NCBI GenBank assembly: GCA_031419835.1
Contig: JANOLP010000126.1
Location: forward strand, 1-8,764
Direction: 5' to 3'
Origin: JALYOK01 sp031419835
GTDB taxonomy: Bacteria; Pseudomonadota; Gammaproteobacteria; Burkholderiales; JALYOK01
DNA length: 8,764 nt
The notes under the pieces were generated by a model. It saw only the letters and a program-made list of their open reading frames with translations, was not told the DNA's origin and searched no databases. Made by a program: the position numbers and the translations under genes. Of the stretch, positions 6,290 to 8,764 are shown one piece after another. The stretch's first letter is position 1. Every line of letters starts with the position of its first letter.

Positions 6290-8200
6290 TCATAACATTG
6301 TTGCTGCAAGTTCGGATTTGAGCCGTTCAACGAACGCAGTGATGGGCATTTGCCCGAGATCTTCACCCTTGCGATTGCGCACTGCAATCGTCTTCGCCGC
6401 CAATTCTTTATCACCCAAAATTACTTGATAGGGTAACTTTTGCATACTATGTTCCCGAATTTTATAGGAAATTTTCTCATTCCGCAAATCCGCCTTGGTG
6501 CGAAATCCAGCAGATTTAAGTGCTTCATTCACTTCTTTCACATAACCGGCTTGATGCTCAGAGACGTTCATCACAACGATTTGCTCTGGCGAAAGCCATA
6601 ACGGGAACGTACCAGCATAGTTTTCGATCAAGATGCCGATAAATCGCTCCATCGAGCCGATCATCGCTCGATGCAACATCACTGGAATCTTGCGCGTATT
6701 GTCCTCGGCAACGTATTCCGCACCCAAACGACCCGGCATGGAAAAGTCTACCTGCATTGTGCCGCACTGCCAGGAGCGGCCGATGCTGTCTTTCAAGTGA
6801 TATTCAATCTTTGGGCCGTAAAAAGCGCCCTCCCCCGGCAGCCGATCAAAAGGTACACCGCTGGCTTCAAGCGAGGTCGCCAGAGCCGCTTCCGCCTTGT
6901 CCCATAATTCATCGGCACCGACGCGCTTTTCCGGCCGCAACGCGAGTTTGTAGACAATGTCGGTAAAACCAAACACCGCATAGACCTTTTGCAACAGCGC
7001 CGTGTACGCAACGCACTCCAATTGAATTTGATCTTCCGTGCAAAAAATATGGCCATCGTCCTGTGTGAACGCGCGCACGCGCATGATGCCGTGCAGCGCG
7101 CCGGACGGTTCATTGCGATGACAAGAACCAAACTCGCCGTATCGCAACGGCAAATCGCGATAGCTGCGCAAATCGGAATTGAACACCTGAATATGGCCGG
7201 GGCAATTCATCGGCTTCACCGCGTAGTCGCGATTTTCTGAGGCCGTCGTGAACATGTTTTCTTTAAAGTTTTCCCAATGCCCGGATTTTTCCCACAGCGA
7301 TCGATCGATAATCTGCGGGCACTTCACTTCTTGATAACCGTTATTCTGGTAAATTTTGCGCATGTATTGCTCGACCTGCTGCCACAAGGTCCAGCCCTTC
7401 GGATGCCAAAAAATCATACCCGGCGCTTCGTCTTGCATGTGAAAAAGATCAAGCTGCTTGCCGAGCTTACGATGGTCGCGTTTCTCGGCTTCTTCCAGCA
7501 TGTGAAGATAGGCTTCTTGGTCTTCTTTCTTCGCCCAAGCCGTACCGTAAATCCGCTGCAGCATTTCGTTTTTCGAATCGCCGCGCCAATAGGCGCCCGC
7601 CAGCTTCATTAGTTTAAAAACTTTGAGCTTGCCCGTCGACGGCACATGGGGCCCGCGACACAGATCGACGAAATCGCCCTCGCGATACAGCCCGATTTCC
7701 TGATCCGCCGGAATCGATGCGATAATTTCCGCCTTATAGTGTTCGCCGATACTCTTGAAAAATTCGACCGCCTTATCGCGCTCCCAAGCCTCGCGCACGA
7801 CGGGAAAGTCCTTCTTTACAAGCTCCGACATTTTCTGCTCGATCTTGGTCAAATCTTCCGGCGTGAATGGGCGCTTGTAGGAAAAATCGTAGTAAAAACC
7901 ATTTTCGATCACCGGGCCAATCGTCACCTGCGCATCGGGAAACAATTCCTTCACCGCATAGGCAAGTAAGTGCGCCGTCGAATGGCGAATGATGTCCACG
8001 CCGTCGGCGTCTTTGTCCGTCACGATCGCAAGATTCGCATCGGTATCGAGTCGATACGATGTGTCAACGAGCTTGCCATCGACTTTGCCGGCCAGCGCAG
8101 CTTTCGCTAAGCCCGCACCGATGCTTGCAGCAACTTCGGCAACCGTCACCAGTTTATCGAAGGAACGTTTAGAACCATCCGGTAGCGTGATACTCAACAT
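6290..8200 (-). CDS. thrS: Threonine-tRNA ligase
   Basis: The protein has 636 residues, the usual bacterial size. The TGS domain covers about 1-61 (MLSITLPDGSKRSF). The editing domain follows, with H73 and H77 in HSTAH plus C181 and H185 in CRGPH, the set that clears Ser-tRNA-Thr. The class II core has the zinc ligands C333 (MNCPGH), H384 (DDGH) and H510 (MLHRA) that recognise threonine. It also has motif 2 RYGEFGSCHRNEPSGALHG (353-371) and motif 3 HRAMIGSMERF (510-520). The anticodon-binding domain covers about 535-636. All key residues are intact. GGAG (8211-8208) lies seven bases before the ATG. A terminator-like hairpin and a Thr/Pro-rich leader frame lie just upstream, suggesting attenuation. 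It is the first gene of the translation cluster; infC follows after 73 bases. Confidence 0.98.
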   Translation of the reverse strand: MLSITLPDGSKRSFDKLVTVAEVAASIGAGLAKAALAGKVDGKLVDTSYRLDTDANLAIVTDKDADGVDIIRHSTAHLLAYAVKELFPDAQVTIGPVIENGFYYDFSYKRPFTPEDLTKIEQKMSELVKKDFPVVREAWERDKAVEFFKSIGEHYKAEIIASIPADQEIGLYREGDFVDLCRGPHVPSTGKLKVFKLMKLAGAYWRGDSKNEMLQRIYGTAWAKKEDQEAYLHMLEEAEKRDHRKLGKQLDLFHMQDEAPGMIFWHPKGWTLWQQVEQYMRKIYQNNGYQEVKCPQIIDRSLWEKSGHWENFKENMFTTASENRDYAVKPMNCPGHIQVFNSDLRSYRDLPLRYGEFGSCHRNEPSGALHGIMRVRAFTQDDGHIFCTEDQIQLECVAYTALLQKVYAVFGFTDIVYKLALRPEKRVGADELWDKAEAALATSLEASGVPFDRLPGEGAFYGPKIEYHLKDSIGRSWQCGTMQVDFSMPGRLGAEYVAEDNTRKIPVMLHRAMIGSMERFIGILIENYAGTFPLWLSPEQIVVMNVSEHQAGYVKEVNEALKSAGFRTKADLRNEKISYKIREHSMQKLPYQVILGDKELAAKTIAVRNRKGEDLGQMPITAFVERLKSELAATML

Positions 8201-8223
8201 TTCATTTCTCCGTTACAGCAAAC

Positions 8224-8252
8224 AAAAAAGCGCGGGCATGCCGCGCTTTTTT
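8224..8252 (-). terminator. Intrinsic terminator in the thrS leader
   Basis: On the minus strand GCGCGG (8246-8241), loop CATGC, CCGCGC (8235-8230) is flanked by six A residues before (8252-8247) and six T residues after (8229-8224). This gives a 12-base-pair extended stem with a T-run. Because the arms carry A and T runs on both sides it can work in either direction. No plus-strand gene ends here and thrS starts 24 bases downstream, so a role as an attenuator in the thrS leader is the simplest reading. It could instead be a plain terminator of whatever minus-strand gene lay here before the insertion sequence arrived. Confidence 0.85.
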
Positions 8253-8273
8253 CGGTGGCTCGATCGAGCGCGA

Positions 8274-8321
8274 CTAAGGTTTCAAAAACGGATCCGGAGT
8301 AGTTCGCGGTGTCATAACCAT
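8274..8321 (-). CDS. Candidate Thr/Pro-rich leader peptide upstream of thrS
   Basis: A 15-codon frame, MVMTPRTTPDPFLKP, runs from ATG 8321 to TAG 8276-8274. Three of the 15 residues are threonine (ACA, ACT, ACT; the last two adjacent at 8303-8298) and four are proline. AGGA (8337-8334) lies 12 bases upstream, somewhat far for a good ribosome site. A GTG at 8342 in the same frame would give 22 residues. An in-frame TGA at 8345-8343 shows this is not the tail of a longer gene. The frame lies between a strong promoter and an intrinsic terminator, the classical layout of a leader peptide that senses charging of its codons' tRNA. Translation is unproven, and the proline content is as high as the threonine content. 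Confidence 0.45.
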   Translation of the reverse strand: MVMTPRTTPDPFLKP

Positions 8322-8394
8322 ATTGTGAACATGTCCTTTCACTCACCTGAGATGCATGGGCTGCATCCAACTTCAAAAATTCAAAACAGAAATT

Positions 8395-8423
8395 ATTATA
8401 GCGTTTACACTGGTTTAGGACAA
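8395..8423 (-). promoter_or_regulatory. Sigma-70-type promoter for thrS
   Basis: On the minus strand TATAAT (8400-8395) is a perfect -10. Seventeen bases upstream lies TTGTCC (8423-8418), which matches four of six positions of the TTGACA -35. Transcription would start near 8388, leaving a leader of about 188 bases before the thrS ATG. The stretch 8424-8492 between this promoter and the insertion sequence shows no gene or site that I can support. Confidence 0.65.
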
Positions 8424-8603
8424 CATTAGCACAGACGAGTGATGCGTGATAAAGCTCGAACGGGTCGTTAAAAACTGACGGAAACTCTCACTACTGTCCG
8501 GTTAAATTTATTCATGAACCGTTGTAACCCAGATAGGACGCAGGATTTCGAGCGATGAGTGAGTCGGACGATTTGAAATTGGAGGAGGTTCAAAGCGGCT
8601 ACT

Positions 8604-8621
8604 GTTGCATTTTCTTGCAAC
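8604..8621 (+). repeat. Hairpin ahead of the transposase start
   Basis: GTTGCA (8604-8609) and TGCAAC (8616-8621) form a perfect six-base-pair stem around TTTTCT, 12 bases before the transposase ATG. It sits between a strong Shine-Dalgarno-like GGAGGAGG (8581-8588) and the start codon. It could limit transposase translation or read-through from outside, a known strategy in several IS families, but this is inference. Confidence 0.5.
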
Positions 8622-8633
8622 GCAGCCACGCTC

Positions 8634-8764
8634 ATGAATCATGGCCGCACGGTCTTTGCTCAACTGCTGGACTTTGTTCCCTTCAAACACTTCGAGTACC
8701 TGGTCGAGAAATTCTTGGCCAACCACGCCGTGCGCAGCTTCTCGGCCTGGAGCCACTTCCTTTG
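8634..8764 (+). CDS. IS4-family transposase, N-terminus (DUF4372-like)
   Basis: The frame starts at ATG 8634 and runs off the right edge with 43 residues visible, beginning MNHGRTVFAQLLDFVP and continuing to an RSFSAWSHFL segment. This matches the conserved N-terminal DUF4372-type region of IS4-family DDE transposases, which typically read MN.G.TVFAQL.DF.P... followed by a 'SFS.WDQFL'-like motif. The catalytic DDE residues lie beyond the window, so activity cannot be judged. In-frame sequence is open upstream to a TGA at 8574-8576 but has no ATG, GTG or TTG. No good Shine-Dalgarno precedes 8634: the nearest strong one, GGAGGAGG at 8581-8588, is 45 bases away. Confidence 0.85.
   Translation, partial: MNHGRTVFAQLLDFVPFKHFEYLVEKFLANHAVRSFSAWSHFL

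Larger units (their letters stand above)
8224..8388 (-). promoter_or_regulatory. Putative thrS attenuator leader RNA
   Basis: The predicted 5' leader of thrS contains three mutually exclusive pairings visible by eye. Segment 1, CGCGAACTA (8308-8300; A8304 bulged), overlaps the Thr codons and pairs with segment 2, TAGTCGCG (8276-8269), which includes the leader stop codon. Segment 2, as GTCGCGC (8274-8268), can instead pair with GCGCGGC (8246-8240), the 5' arm of the terminator, by seven pairs including one G-U. That would prevent the terminator stem. A ribosome stalled on ACT-ACT would cover segment 1 and favour the antiterminator, raising thrS when charged tRNA-Thr is scarce. The model is inferred; the stems are short. 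Confidence 0.4.
8493..8764 (+). mobile_element. IS4-family insertion sequence, left end (continues off the window)
   Basis: The element is recognised from its transposase. The left boundary is placed at about 8493, where ACTGTCCGGTTAAATTT looks like a terminal inverted repeat of this transposase group. That match is from memory, and the right end is outside the window, so neither the repeat nor a target duplication can be confirmed. The boundary lies about 70 bases upstream of the thrS -35, so the insertion left the thrS promoter intact. A 140-base leader precedes the transposase start and contains a hairpin (8604-8621). Confidence 0.6.

Noticed and set aside
6793..7612. Several plus- and minus-strand open frames of 60-112 residues inside thrS
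   Set aside because: thrS is intact and conserved throughout; these are frame shadows with low-complexity or arginine-rich translations.
8194..8376. A 60-residue minus-strand frame overlapping the thrS start
   Set aside because: It runs through the terminator hairpin and into thrS in another frame, resembles no family, and conflicts with the leader structure.
8508..8756. An 82-residue minus-strand frame opposite the transposase
   Set aside because: It is antisense to the recognised IS4-family transposase N-terminus.

Overview
The window is a housekeeping translation locus from a betaproteobacterium-like genome. This assignment rests on gene order and protein style: thrS-infC-rpmI-rplT-pheS-pheT-ihfA-merR-tRNA-Pro is the conserved beta/gammaproteobacterial order. 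The IF3 start region (AQEKELRINGEI...) and the pairing of a short MerR regulator with tRNA-Pro(GGG) also look betaproteobacterial. No genus can be named from this sequence.

Layout from left to right. Positions 1-525 hold the C-terminal part of a NitT/TauT-type ABC transporter substrate-binding protein on the plus strand. Positions 526-715 are non-coding, with a strong imperfect inverted repeat just after the stop. All the main genes after that are on the minus strand, so transcription runs from high to low coordinates: thrS (8200-6290), infC (about 6216-5698), rpmI (5607-5410), rplT (5397-5038), pheS (4988-3954), pheT (3849-1477), ihfA (1467-1165), merR (1184-828) and tRNA-Pro(GGG) (792-716). 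Upstream of thrS lie a near-consensus promoter, a short Thr/Pro-rich leader ORF and an intrinsic terminator, which together resemble a transcription attenuator. The right edge (from about 8493) is the left end of an IS4-family insertion sequence, with its transposase running rightward off the window.

The genes serve one theme. ThrRS and PheRS charge tRNAs, IF3 checks initiation, L35 and L20 build the 50S subunit, and tRNA-Pro(GGG) decodes proline codons. IHF-alpha and the MerR protein are the DNA-binding members at the distal end. The regulatory sequences between the genes are the least ordinary part: a candidate thrS attenuator, an infC start that appears to be AUA, a structured infC-rpmI leader where L20 control would be expected, a terminator directly abutting the pheS start, and an AT-rich spacer between pheS and pheT.

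I found no defence system, CRISPR array or unknown multigene cassette. The best candidate for something undescribed is the thrS leader.
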